Part shown: one piece after another, positions 47,963 through 57,384 of the stretch
Layout: each line of letters starts with the position of its first letter
Position numbering within the stretch: the stretch's first letter is position 1
Assembly (NCBI GenBank): GCA_020637515.1
Contig: JACKKG010000001.1
Coordinates: 2,014,501-2,078,500 of the forward strand
DNA length: 64,000 nt
Reading direction: 5' to 3'
From: Rhodobacter sp.
GTDB lineage: Bacteria > Pseudomonadota > Alphaproteobacteria > Rhodobacterales > Rhodobacteraceae
Program-made: the position numbers and the translations under genes
The notes under the pieces: generated by a model
Told to the model about the DNA's origin: nothing
Database searches by the model: none
What the model saw: only the letters and a program-made list of their open reading frames with translations

Positions 47963-50380
47963 ATGGCCAGAATGATCGGCACGCGGGCGCTTTCGCTCGC
48001 GGACAAGGCGAATCTGGCCCTCTGGGCGCTGCTGATCGTCCTGGTCGCGGCGCTGGTCAGCGTGCCGACCTCGATCCAGGTGCAGGCCACGCTGGGCATC
48101 GCGGCGGTTCTGGTGGTGATGATCCTGAAGCCGATCGCCATGAAGAACATGGTGGCGCGGTTCGCGATGATGGCCATCGCCTCGACCTTGGTCATGCGCT
48201 ACTGGGCCTGGCGCGTGACCGAGACCCTGCCGCCGGTATCGGACACGATTTCCTTCGTGCCCGCGCTGCTGCTGTTCCTGGTCGAAACCTATGCCATCGG
48301 CGTGTTCTTCCTGTCCGCCTTCATGACGGCCGACCCGATCAAGCGCGGACTGCCGCCCAAGGTCGCGGCGCGCGATCTGCCGACGGTGGACGTGCTGGTC
48401 CCCAGCTACAACGAACCGGTCGAGATGCTGGCGATCACGCTGAGCGCGGCCAAGAACATGCATTACCCGGCCGACCGCCGCACGGTGACGCTGTGCGACG
48501 ACGGCGGCACCGATCAACGCTGCAACCACGAGGACCCCGCGATCGCCGAGGGCGCACGCAAACGCCGCCGCGACCTGATCCAGTTGTGCGGCGAACTGGG
48601 TGTGCGCTATTCGACCCGTGCGCGCAACGAACACGCCAAGGCCGGCAACATGTCGGCCGCGCTCGAACATCTCGATGGCGAGATCGTCGTCGTGTTCGAC
48701 GCCGACCACGTTCCCAGCCGCGATTTCCTGGCGCGCACCGTGGGCTTCTTCGTCGAGGATCCCAAGCTGTTCCTGGTGCAGACGCCGCACTTCTTCCTGA
48801 ACCCCGACCCGATCGACCGGAACGTCGGTTTTCGCGACGACTGCCCGCCGGAAAACGAGATGTTCTATCACCTGTCGCACCGCGGGCTGGACCGCTGGGG
48901 CGGGGCGTTCTTTTGCGGATCGGCGGCGTTGTTGCGCCGCCGGGCGCTGGACGAGGCCGGGGGCTTTGCCGGCGAGACCATCACCGAAGACGCCGAAACG
49001 GCGCTGGGCATCCACCGCAACGGCTGGAAATCGCTCTATGTCGATCACGCGATGATCGCCGGTCTTCAGCCCGAGACCTTCGTGTCCTTCATCCAGCAGC
49101 GCGGCCGCTGGGCGACCGGCATGATGCAGTTGCTGATCTTGAAGAACCCGTTGACCGGCAAGGGCCTCAGCCTGACGCAACGGTTGTGCTACCTGAACTC
49201 GATGACGTTCTGGCTGTTCCCGCTGGTGCGGATGACCTTCATCCTGGCGCCGCTGATGTATCTGCTGTTTGGCTTGCAGATCTTTGTCGCGACGATCCAG
49301 GAAGTCGCGGTCTACATGACCAGTTACATGGCGGTGAACTTCCTGATCCAGAACGCGCTCTACAGCCAGGTGCGCTGGCCGCTGATCTCCGAGATCTACG
49401 AAACCGCGCAGGCGCCCTATCTGTCCAAGGCGATCTTCAAGACCATCGCCAACCCGCGCGGCGCCAAATTCAACGTGACCGCCAAGGATGAGGTTCTCGA
49501 AGAGGATTTCGTCTCGCCCATCTTCAAGCCTTTGCTGTTCATCTTTGCGCTGACGCTGCTGGGCGTGGTCGCGGCGGCGATCCGCTGGGTGATGTTCCCG
49601 GGCGACCACAACATCATCATGGTCGTGGGCGGCTGGGCGATCTACAACTTCCTTCTGGTCGGCGCCGCGATCCGCGCGGTCGGCGAACGCCAGCAGCGCC
49701 GTTCGGTGCCGCGCGTGCCGGTCAACGTGCCCGCGACGGTCGCGCTGGGCGAACACAACCCCGTCTTCGTGGCGGCGACGGTGGTCGATGCCTCGACCAC
49801 GGGGTGCCGCATCGTGATGCGCAACCGCACCAATCCCGATGGCACCAGCGGCCCGGTCCCCGACAAGGACGAGACCTTCTACTTCACGCCCGAATTCCCC
49901 AAGTCGCCGCATCTTGAGAATGCGGTGCGGGTGCAGGTGCAATCGGTCACCCGCGAGGGTGATTCGGTGTCGATGGGGGTGCGCTTCGACCCGACCCAGC
50001 CGATGGCGGTGCGCGAGACGGTCGCCCACATGATCTTTGGCGACTCGGCCTCGTGGGAGGCGGTGCGCGCGCGCCGGCACAGGTCGATGGGACTGTTGCG
50101 CGGCATGAGCTATGTGATCGGCCTGTCCTTTACCGGGATCTGGAACACCATGCGCCTGCTCGCCGCCGAACCCGCGCGGCTGCAACGCGTCCGGGCGCGC
50201 GAGGACAACGTGGTCGTGGTCGAACAGCAGCCCGCGCATCTGCTGGCCTTTGGCCAGGCCTTTGATCCGCCGCCAAGCGAACGCCCGATTTCGCTGCTTC
50301 AAGCCGCCATTGCCCAGAATGCGAGCCGCGCCGACGACGGCCGCGCCCCGGGTGTGGACCTGCAGGGGAGGCCGGTCTGA
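47963..50380 (+). CDS. bcsA: Cellulose synthase catalytic subunit (UDP-forming) with PilZ domain
   Basis: 805 residues. The GT2 domain (about 140-390) has the synthase residues Asp179/Asp180 (LCDDGGT), DAD (246-248), TED (341-343) and QQRGRW (378-383). It is flanked by about eight membrane helices. The C-terminal PilZ domain has RxxxR at Arg580-Arg584 and DASTTG at 609-614, so c-di-GMP should activate it. It polymerises UDP-glucose and extrudes the glucan across the inner membrane with BcsB. ATG 47963 follows AGGAA; its stop overlaps the bcsB start. Confidence 0.97.
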   Translation: MARMIGTRALSLADKANLALWALLIVLVAALVSVPTSIQVQATLGIAAVLVVMILKPIAMKNMVARFAMMAIASTLVMRYWAWRVTETLPPVSDTISFVPALLLFLVETYAIGVFFLSAFMTADPIKRGLPPKVAARDLPTVDVLVPSYNEPVEMLAITLSAAKNMHYPADRRTVTLCDDGGTDQRCNHEDPAIAEGARKRRRDLIQLCGELGVRYSTRARNEHAKAGNMSAALEHLDGEIVVVFDADHVPSRDFLARTVGFFVEDPKLFLVQTPHFFLNPDPIDRNVGFRDDCPPENEMFYHLSHRGLDRWGGAFFCGSAALLRRRALDEAGGFAGETITEDAETALGIHRNGWKSLYVDHAMIAGLQPETFVSFIQQRGRWATGMMQLLILKNPLTGKGLSLTQRLCYLNSMTFWLFPLVRMTFILAPLMYLLFGLQIFVATIQEVAVYMTSYMAVNFLIQNALYSQVRWPLISEIYETAQAPYLSKAIFKTIANPRGAKFNVTAKDEVLEEDFVSPIFKPLLFIFALTLLGVVAAAIRWVMFPGDHNIIMVVGGWAIYNFLLVGAAIRAVGERQQRRSVPRVPVNVPATVALGEHNPVFVAATVVDASTTGCRIVMRNRTNPDGTSGPVPDKDETFYFTPEFPKSPHLENAVRVQVQSVTREGDSVSMGVRFDPTQPMAVRETVAHMIFGDSASWEAVRARRHRSMGLLRGMSYVIGLSFTGIWNTMRLLAAEPARLQRVRAREDNVVVVEQQPAHLLAFGQAFDPPPSERPISLLQAAIAQNASRADDGRAPGVDLQGRPV

Positions 50381-52665
50381 TGCGCCCCGTGTTCCACCCC
50401 GTGCTCCGCGCCCTGGCCCCGGTTCGGGCGCTGGCCCTGGCGCCCTTGCTGTCGCTCTGGTTGCCTCTGGCGGCAGCCCAGGCGCAAAGCGTGCAGATCC
50501 CGCTGCCGCTGGACACCACCCCCGGCGCGCCCGCGCTCGAGGCGGTGGACCTGGACCGCCTGCAAGCCGATCGGATCGCCGCCGAGGCGCATCGCGGCAA
50601 CTATGTCGAACCCTCGGACGCCGAGGTGTCGATCATCAGCCCGCTGCGCCCGATCGAGGCCCACGGCCGGCCCGCGGGCAGCGCCATCCGCTTTGACGGC
50701 GAGCGCCGGACGCTGCAATTCGCGTTGTTCGTGCCGCAGCCCGACCAGGTGCGCGCGCTCAGGATCTCGACGCTGTCTTCGATCAACGTTCTGCCGGAAC
50801 GCTCGCATTTCCGGGTCTTCGTCAACGACACGCTGGTCGGCGACGGCCGGCTCGAGAATTTCACCGCCTTTGGCGCGGCCGATTTCCCGCTGGGCGCGGC
50901 GACGGTCCTGCCGGGGCAGAACAACGTGCGTGTCGAACTGGTGGAATACCACCGTATCTACTGCGGTCCCGATGCCTCGTTCGCGCTGTGGTCGGACATC
51001 GACCTGGCGAATTCGGGCGCGGTGCTGGCCTCGGCCGAGGGGATCTCGGGGCAGGACGGGTTTCTGATGGGGCTGGCCGGTGCCGCTGCGACCGGCGCCG
51101 GGATCGAGATCCGTGGCGCCGAGGGTCTGGGCGACTATCGCGACGCCTGGGTGTCGCAGATCACCCAGCGGATCAGCTCGGCCCTGGGCGGCGATCCCAT
51201 TCCCTTCCGCTTCACCCCGTATTGGAGCGTGCAGGGGCAGCGACGCTCGGCCGCGCGGGTGACGTTCCTGCCGTCAACGCAGAATCGCCTCGGTTTCCGC
51301 ACCGCCGGCGACGGCGCTCAGGTCATGGTTGTGGAATTCGTGCCTGGCGAGCGCCCGCACGCCTTGCCCGAATTCGAGACCCTGTTGCCGCCGGTCGCCC
51401 GGCGCGCGCAGCCGCGGCTGATCGCGACCCAGCGGCCGGTGGCCCTGTCCGAGATGGGCTTTCACACCACCGAGGCCTTTGACCGCTACACGCTGATCCA
51501 GCAACGCTTTCGTCTGCCCGACGACTATGTCGTGCTGACCAACGACAAGGCCGAACTGGCGCTGGACTATTTCTATATTCCGGACCTTCCGGCTGGTTCG
51601 GCGCTGCTGGTGCACGTCAACGGCACCAACATCCGCCTGCTGCCGCTGCGCGGCGAAGGCGGGCAGGTCATCGAGCAGTTCCCGATCCGGTTCGAGGCCC
51701 GGCTGCTGCGTTCGGGCATCAACACGCTGGCCTTCGAGGCGATGGTGCCCGGCGATCCACCCGATCTGCCGTGCCCCATCGCCGAGGCCCCGTTCCTGAC
51801 CATCGGCGAGAATTCGACCCTCAGCGTGCCCTACAGCCCGTCGATGTATCTGGCCGACATGCACCTGGCCTTTGCCGGGCTGACGCCGGCCAGTGTCACC
51901 ACCAACGACATGACCGGGCGGTCCTTCGATGCCGACGACGTCGTGACGCTGCGCGCGGCACTCAGCGGCGGCGAGCGGCCCGAGGCGGCGATGCTGGCGC
52001 CGCGGCTGACGCTGTTGTCGATCGACGATTTCGGTTCGATTCCGAATGGCGGCTATCGTATCGACCGGCGGGCCGTCGAACAGGCGCTGACCCCGCCGCC
52101 TGCCCCCGAGACCGCGGTCGCGGCAGCGACCGTCGGCACCACGCCGGGCAACCTGTTCAGCGCCATGACCGACCGGCGCGGCACCGGCTCGCCCGCAGCC
52201 CTGTCGCAAGGCTGGGACTGGCTGGTCAGCGGTGTCGAAGCGGCGCTGCAATGGCTGCAACCGCAGTCGGGCGTTCTGCTGGACGAATGGCTGGTGCAGC
52301 AGCACGGGCAGGCGATGCTGGTGCAGCTCGATCCGGGGCGGCCAAACCAGATCTGGATGCTGCGCGCGCCGGGCAGCGACATCAGCGCGATCGCCTCGGC
52401 CATCGTCGCCGCGCGCACCACGACCGAAAGCCCGCGCGGGCAGGTGTCGATCCTGGGCTATGACGGGCAATGGCACAGCTGGACCGCGCCCGACCGCCAG
52501 CCGGTCCTGCTCGAGCCGATCTCGCCCGGCAACATCCGCCATGTGGTGGGCAACTTCGTGTCGGCAATGCCGATCCGTTACGTCACCGGCCTGTTCTTCC
52601 TGGCCCTGATTTCGGCGCTGTTCGCGCTGAGGCTCGTCATCTCTACGCGGGAGCACCGTTCATGA
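50380..52665 (+). CDS. bcsB: Cellulose synthase periplasmic subunit BcsB
   Basis: 761 residues. Signal peptide (ALAPLLSLWLPLAAAQAQ), two repeats of carbohydrate-binding and flavodoxin-like domains (FRVFVNDTLVGDGRLENF; SALLVHVNGTNIRLLPLRGE), and a C-terminal membrane anchor (YVTGLFFLALISALFALRLV). BcsB guides the glucan in the periplasm and is needed for BcsA activity. Start overlaps bcsA (TGATG) and stop overlaps bcsZ (ATGA). Confidence 0.94.
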   Translation: MRPVFHPVLRALAPVRALALAPLLSLWLPLAAAQAQSVQIPLPLDTTPGAPALEAVDLDRLQADRIAAEAHRGNYVEPSDAEVSIISPLRPIEAHGRPAGSAIRFDGERRTLQFALFVPQPDQVRALRISTLSSINVLPERSHFRVFVNDTLVGDGRLENFTAFGAADFPLGAATVLPGQNNVRVELVEYHRIYCGPDASFALWSDIDLANSGAVLASAEGISGQDGFLMGLAGAAATGAGIEIRGAEGLGDYRDAWVSQITQRISSALGGDPIPFRFTPYWSVQGQRRSAARVTFLPSTQNRLGFRTAGDGAQVMVVEFVPGERPHALPEFETLLPPVARRAQPRLIATQRPVALSEMGFHTTEAFDRYTLIQQRFRLPDDYVVLTNDKAELALDYFYIPDLPAGSALLVHVNGTNIRLLPLRGEGGQVIEQFPIRFEARLLRSGINTLAFEAMVPGDPPDLPCPIAEAPFLTIGENSTLSVPYSPSMYLADMHLAFAGLTPASVTTNDMTGRSFDADDVVTLRAALSGGERPEAAMLAPRLTLLSIDDFGSIPNGGYRIDRRAVEQALTPPPAPETAVAAATVGTTPGNLFSAMTDRRGTGSPAALSQGWDWLVSGVEAALQWLQPQSGVLLDEWLVQQHGQAMLVQLDPGRPNQIWMLRAPGSDISAIASAIVAARTTTESPRGQVSILGYDGQWHSWTAPDRQPVLLEPISPGNIRHVVGNFVSAMPIRYVTGLFFLALISALFALRLVISTREHRS

Positions 52666-53756
52666 ACCGACGCCACTTCCTGTCGATGCTGGGCGCCGCG
52701 CCGACCCTGGCCGCCATGGGCGGGCAGGGGGCCTCGGCGCAGGGTCTGCTCAGCAGCGAGGACCTGGCGCAACAGGCCGCGGCGGTCTGGCAGGCGTGGA
52801 AGGGGGCGTATCTGCAACCCTCGGGCCGCGTCGTCGATGGGCTGCAACAAAACGCCAGCCATTCCGAAGGGCAGGGCTATGGGGCGGTCCTGGCTGTCGA
52901 ATTCGCCGATCAGGAGGCCCTGACGCGGATCCTGGACTGGACCGAGGCCAACCTGGCCCTGCGCGGCGATTCCCTGCTGGCATGGCGCTATCTGCCCGAC
53001 GCGGCAAACCCGGTCCCTGATCTGAACAACGCCTCGGACGGTGACCTGTTCTATGCCTGGGCGCTGGTGCGCGCGGCGGCGCGCTTCAACCAGCGGGCCT
53101 ATCTGCAACGCGCCCAGCAGACCGCGCAGGCGCTGGTCGCGCGTTGCATCGTGCCCAGCCTTGCCCAAGCGGGCGAAACGATTTTCCTGCCCGGCGCGCA
53201 GGGCTTTGTGCACAGCGACCGCATCGTCTTCAATCCCAGCTACATCATGCCGCTCGCCATGCGCGAGGTCGCCGCGGCGACGGGCGTTGTCGAGCTGGCG
53301 CAAACCGCGCAACAGGCCGAAGGCCAGTTGCAACGCCTGGCGCAATCGGGTCCGGTGCCGGATTGGGTGCAGGTCACTCGCGACGGCATGAGCCGCGCGA
53401 CCGATTTCTCGGATGTCGCGGGCTACGAGGCGATGCGCGTGCCGCTCTATCTGATCTGGTCAGGCCTGCGTCAGCACCCGGCGGTGACGCAGATGATGCG
53501 GATCTATGACCGCACCGTGCAACCGGGCGTGCCGGTTCCGACGCGGATCGACCCGACCACGGGCGCGGTGCTCGAGGCGTCGAACGATCCCGGATACCGG
53601 GCGCTCGCGGGGCTGGTGTCTTGCGCCGGAACCCCTGCGCAGGTCGGCTCGGACATGCCGCCCTTCGATGCCAGTCAACCCTATTACCCGGCGACATTGC
53701 AGATGTTCGCGATGATCGCCGCCAATCAGGTGAGTCCCGAATGCGTGCCGATCTGA
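52662..53756 (+). CDS. bcsZ: Glycoside hydrolase family 8 endoglucanase
   Basis: 364 residues. An N-terminal Tat-like signal (RRHFLSMLGAAPTLAAMGGQ) directs it to the periplasm. The GH8 general acid is Glu69 in ASHSEGQGYG, and NNASDGDLFYAWAL carries the conserved Asp126/Asp128. BcsZ trims or edits nascent cellulose and is part of most bcs operons. It overlaps bcsB by 4 nt and the TPR gene by 16 nt. Confidence 0.93.
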   Translation: MNRRHFLSMLGAAPTLAAMGGQGASAQGLLSSEDLAQQAAAVWQAWKGAYLQPSGRVVDGLQQNASHSEGQGYGAVLAVEFADQEALTRILDWTEANLALRGDSLLAWRYLPDAANPVPDLNNASDGDLFYAWALVRAAARFNQRAYLQRAQQTAQALVARCIVPSLAQAGETIFLPGAQGFVHSDRIVFNPSYIMPLAMREVAAATGVVELAQTAQQAEGQLQRLAQSGPVPDWVQVTRDGMSRATDFSDVAGYEAMRVPLYLIWSGLRQHPAVTQMMRIYDRTVQPGVPVPTRIDPTTGAVLEASNDPGYRALAGLVSCAGTPAQVGSDMPPFDASQPYYPATLQMFAMIAANQVSPECVPI

Positions 53757-55207
53757 CCCCCTTGTTCCCTGCGATCCGTCTGGGTGCCGCCACGCTGGCG
53801 ACGGCGCTGGCGCTGATCCTGGCGGCACCGCATCCCGCCCAGGCCCAGGTGCCCGGCACCGAGGACCTGCGCGCGCTGATCTATTACCTCGACCATGACG
53901 ACCAGCGGTCCGTCCAGGCCGAGATGCGCCGCCTGCGCGCGGCCTTTCCGAACTGGACCCCGCCGTCCGACGTGAACCAGCTCAGGGCGATGGGCACGAC
54001 GGCGACGGCCACGGTCGATGTGCAGCCGATCTGGGCGCGCATCCAGCGCAATGATTTCGCCGGCGCACGCGCGACGATCGCGCAAGAGCAGGCCCGCGTG
54101 CCGGGATGGGCGCCCGACGCCGAAATGCTGCGCGTGCTGGAGTCCGGCGAATCGCAGGCCGCGTTCGAGCAGGCCTATGCCGCGCGCGATCTCAGCGCGG
54201 CGGTGGCGGCGGCGCGGCGCACGCCCTCGTTGATGCGCTGCGACCGGATCAACAACGCCTGGCGCCTGGCCGAGCTTTACCAGATCGCCGGGCAGACCCC
54301 CAACGCTGTGACCACCTATCGCGGGGTGGTCCAGTCCTGCACCCGCCTCAGCGACGTGGTGCCGACGCTGGAAAAGGCCAATGACGTCGCCTCGACGCAA
54401 GAGATGGCCTCGCTTTTCGACCTGGCGCGCCAGAGCGGGCCGGCGAACACCGCGCAGTTGAACGACCTCGAGGCGCGTCTGCGCGCCGGACGCGGGCAGG
54501 GCACGACCCGAACCGCGCGCGCGACCCAACCCGCGGCCGCGCCGGCGCCCCGCGCGGCGCCTGCGGCGCCTGCCGCCAGCGCGGCCGTGACGCCCTCGGC
54601 CCCGGTGGCGCCCGGCCGGATGCCCGCCACGGGCGACAGCCGCATCGCCAGGGTGCGCGCGGCCAAGGAGCGTGGCGACTGGGCCGGGTGCCTGGCGGCC
54701 TCGGCCAATCCGCGATCGCTCGACGTGATGTATGAACGCTCGTGGTGCGCCTACAACCTGGACCGCTCCGGCGAGGCCTTGGCCGGGTTTACCGCCGCCG
54801 CGCAAAGCGGCGCCGCGCTCGGCGGGACCGTGCCCCGCGACGCGCGCTTCGGCATGATCCTGTCCTATCTCAACATGAACATGACCGAGGAGGGCGCGCG
54901 CCTTGCCGCGGCGACCGACCTGACCCATCAGCAGCGCCAGGAGGTGGAATCGACCATCCTCGACCAGCGCGCGGTGCGGTCCTATCACCAGCGCGACTAT
55001 GCCCAGACCATCGCCTATCTGAACGCGCTGGAACAGCTCAATGGCAGCTTGCGGCGCGACCTGTCGATGCTGCGCGGTTACGCCTATCTGAACAACGATC
55101 AAAGCGACCTGGCCCTGGCCGAGTTCCAGCGCCTGGACGGCGCGTTGAGCACCCCCGAAACCCGCGCGGCGCTGCAATCCGTGCGGGGCATTCGCAGCGG
55201 CGGCTAG
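53741..55207 (+). CDS. Periplasmic TPR protein of the cellulose operon (BcsK/BcsC-like)
   Basis: 488 residues with a signal peptide (LATALALILAAPHPAQAQ). Helical TPR/Sel1-like repeats occupy both ends (ARIQRNDFAGARATIAQEQA; AKERGDWAGCLAASANPRSL; QSDLALAEFQRLDGAL), separated by an Ala/Pro-rich linker at about 255-300. There is no C-terminal outer-membrane barrel, so it is not a full BcsC; the TPR part alone resembles BcsK-type proteins. It probably scaffolds periplasmic cellulose export. No separate porin gene follows. Confidence 0.78.
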   Translation: MRADLTPLFPAIRLGAATLATALALILAAPHPAQAQVPGTEDLRALIYYLDHDDQRSVQAEMRRLRAAFPNWTPPSDVNQLRAMGTTATATVDVQPIWARIQRNDFAGARATIAQEQARVPGWAPDAEMLRVLESGESQAAFEQAYAARDLSAAVAAARRTPSLMRCDRINNAWRLAELYQIAGQTPNAVTTYRGVVQSCTRLSDVVPTLEKANDVASTQEMASLFDLARQSGPANTAQLNDLEARLRAGRGQGTTRTARATQPAAAPAPRAAPAAPAASAAVTPSAPVAPGRMPATGDSRIARVRAAKERGDWAGCLAASANPRSLDVMYERSWCAYNLDRSGEALAGFTAAAQSGAALGGTVPRDARFGMILSYLNMNMTEEGARLAAATDLTHQQRQEVESTILDQRAVRSYHQRDYAQTIAYLNALEQLNGSLRRDLSMLRGYAYLNNDQSDLALAEFQRLDGALSTPETRAALQSVRGIRSGG

Positions 55208-55211
55208 GCGG

Positions 55212-56126
55212 GTGGACCTGATCCTTCATATCGGCGCCCCCGGGACCGACGAGGGAAGGATCGCCGCCTGGATCCGACACAACCAGCGCGCGTTTGAGGG
55301 CGCGGGCGTCGCCGTTCCCGACCCCGACGGTTTCGTCGCGGACCTGGCGCGGGCGCGCGATACCGGGTCCGGTGCCGACGCGCTGGCGCGCGAAGAGGCC
55401 TTTCTGCGCGGGCAGGGGGCCTCGGGCGCGCGTCGCCGCATGGTCGTCAGTGCGCCCGACGCGTTGCTGCCGCGCGCCGATGTGCTCTGCCCCGAGGGGT
55501 TTTGCCGGCGCGGTCTGGACGCGCGCCTGGACGGATTGCGGGCCTTGTTTCCGCGCACCCGGCTGACGTTGCTGCTGGCGGTGCGCCGCCCGTCGGATCT
55601 GGTGCCCGCGCTTCTGTCCGCCGACGGGGTCCCCGAGGCTGCCCATCTGATGCCCGCCCTGTCGGACGAGACGCTGCCCTGGACCGCGCTGGTTCAGGCG
55701 ATCCGCGCGCGTCTGCCCGGTGCCCGCCTGGTGGCCTGGCGGCACGAGGACCTGCCGCGCGTCTGGCCGCGAGTTCTGGGGGGCATGATGCCCGCTGGCG
55801 CCTCCCTTCCGACGGCCGGCCTGCTGGACCTGGCCGCCGCCGATCTGGGCGCCGAGGCACGGCTGAGGCTGGACCGCTACCTGACGCGGACCGGCCCGGT
55901 CAGCGCCGGCACGTTGAGCCGCCTGGTCGGCGTTTTCGCCGACCGTTTCGGACACGCCGGCCGGGTGAGAACCGGCTACCAGGGCGACCTTCCGGATTGG
56001 TTGGCACGGCGTCTGGGCGACATGGACGCGGGCTATCGAACAGAATGGGAGGACCTGAGCAACCAGGCTGGCGTGCAGGCCCTGCACCCCCCGCCGGCCG
56101 AGGGTGTGCAGCCCGAATTTATCTGA
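55212..56126 (+). CDS. Sulfotransferase-like protein with degenerate P-loop
   Basis: 304 residues from a GTG 4 bases after the TPR gene. The start LILHIGAPGTDEGRIAAWIR mirrors the PAPS-binding loop HIGAPKTGTT of bacterial sulfotransferases, but the KTGTT core is replaced by GTDEG. Later segments (TRLTLLLAVRRPSDLVPALL, ARLVAWRHEDLPRVWPRVLG) fit the same fold, the second like the 3'-phosphate site. It may be an inactive or altered transferase that modifies or organises the polysaccharide. No homologue in standard bcs operons is known to me. Confidence 0.6.
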   Translation: MDLILHIGAPGTDEGRIAAWIRHNQRAFEGAGVAVPDPDGFVADLARARDTGSGADALAREEAFLRGQGASGARRRMVVSAPDALLPRADVLCPEGFCRRGLDARLDGLRALFPRTRLTLLLAVRRPSDLVPALLSADGVPEAAHLMPALSDETLPWTALVQAIRARLPGARLVAWRHEDLPRVWPRVLGGMMPAGASLPTAGLLDLAAADLGAEARLRLDRYLTRTGPVSAGTLSRLVGVFADRFGHAGRVRTGYQGDLPDWLARRLGDMDAGYRTEWEDLSNQAGVQALHPPPAEGVQPEFI

Positions 56127-56518
56127 CCTTTTATTGTCAGGCAGACATGCGCCCCCGCTGTCTTTGGCCCGGTGCCGCGCCCCGCGCTGATCGAGTCCGC
56201 CGGCCGGGTCCCGTTGCCGCGTGGCCATCCTGTCAGTATTGACCGGAGCCGAAGCACACGCGCCGCACCAGATGGTGCCGGTTCCGGCGTTCGTTCCGCG
56301 TTCAAGAATACTGCACAAAACGTTGATATATCATACTATCATCGGGTTTCATCGCGATTGATGTCCCCGCTCGCCAGCCTCGTTTTCTTCGTGCAGAGAT
56401 GGCGCCGCACCCCTGACGGGTGGTCGATCTGGAATGCCTGACATAAACCGATCCGCGCGTCTCCGACCGACTTGCACCGCGCGGTCGGCGGTGTGGTGCC
56501 TTTGGCGTGCCGGTGCCG
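56127..56518. other. Gene-free region with an AT-rich island
   Basis: About 390 bases between the convergent ends of the sulfotransferase-like and response-regulator genes. A short dyad CTGAC...GTCAG follows the upstream stop (near 56125-56143). At 56300-56360 there is a clearly AT-rich island (ACGTTGATATATCATACTAT) in GC-rich DNA, which could be a promoter for an undetected small RNA. No convincing small gene was found. Confidence 0.4.
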
Positions 56519-57250
56519 TCACAGGAGCGCGCCCTTGTGCAAGGGCCGGTCGGTCAGCGCGATCAGCGACGGGCGATCGCCAGAGTCGGCCGCGGTCTGC
56601 GCCGCTTCGGCCAGCCGCGAGTCCCGCATCGCCCGCCCGATCGACGCCAGGAGCTGCCCGGCGTAGCGCAGGCGATCACGGTCCGGTGGGCCGTTCAGCA
56701 GATCGCGCACCAGGCGCAGATCGTCGCGCAGCGCAAGCGGGTCGCCGGGGGCCTCGCGCCCGGCCTCGTCGTCGCGCGTCGCCTCGGGCGCCCGGATCAT
56801 CGAAGGGGGGACCACGCGCGCCCCGGTCAGGGCGGCGAGGTGCCGCGCCAGGCTGATCGGTTTCAGCAAGAAGGCGTCCGCGCCGGCGTCCAGGGCGGCG
56901 TCCTCCATCCGGGTGTCGCCGCTGACGGCGACCAGCCGGTGGGGGCGCATGGAACTGCGCTCCAGCGCCGCGATGAGGTCCAGCCCCGATCCATCGGGCA
57001 GGCCCAGGTCGATCAGCGCGATGTCGGGGCGATACACCTTGAGATGCAGCGCCGCGCTGGCCAGCGAGTCGGCGCGGCGCAGCCGGATTCCCACCCGGCG
57101 GCAGAGCAGGCGCACGGCCTCGGCGGCGAAACGGCTGTCTTCGACCAGCAGCAGGGTGCGCGGGGCGATGGCCTCGGCCATGAGCGGCGCGAGGGCCGAC
57201 GGCCCGGCGACCGCGCGGGTGGGCAGCGGCGGTTGGGAACGATGGGGCAT
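56519..57250 (-). CDS. Response regulator with unassigned C-terminal region
   Basis: 243 residues. A receiver domain (about 31-150) has the acidic pair Glu37/Asp38 (LLLVEDSR), phosphoacceptor Asp81 (ALIDLGLPDGSG), Ser in VAVSGDT and Lys in FLLKPISL. The remaining 90 residues are helical (LALRDDLRLVRDLLNGPPDR; GQLLASIGRAMRDSRLAEAA) and match no output domain I know; there is no HTH or GGDEF. AGGAG lies eight bases before ATG 57250. No histidine kinase is adjacent. Confidence 0.85.
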   Translation of the reverse strand: MPHRSQPPLPTRAVAGPSALAPLMAEAIAPRTLLLVEDSRFAAEAVRLLCRRVGIRLRRADSLASAALHLKVYRPDIALIDLGLPDGSGLDLIAALERSSMRPHRLVAVSGDTRMEDAALDAGADAFLLKPISLARHLAALTGARVVPPSMIRAPEATRDDEAGREAPGDPLALRDDLRLVRDLLNGPPDRDRLRYAGQLLASIGRAMRDSRLAEAAQTAADSGDRPSLIALTDRPLHKGALL

Positions 57251-57384
57251 GGCAGCGACTCCTTGTCTGCCGCCAGCCTGACAGCCGTTGACTAACGCCC
57301 GGTTAAACCCGCCGCGACCTTGCGCCGCTTGGAATCGACCGGGGGCTGGTCTATTCAGGCCGCGACGCAGCAACAGGACATGCC

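Noticed and set aside
47045..50302. A 1085-codon open frame on the minus strand opposite bcsN/bcsA
   Set aside because: It is an antisense shadow of GC-rich coding DNA: His/Arg/Gln-rich, with no domains, while the plus strand encodes bcsN and bcsA with all motifs.
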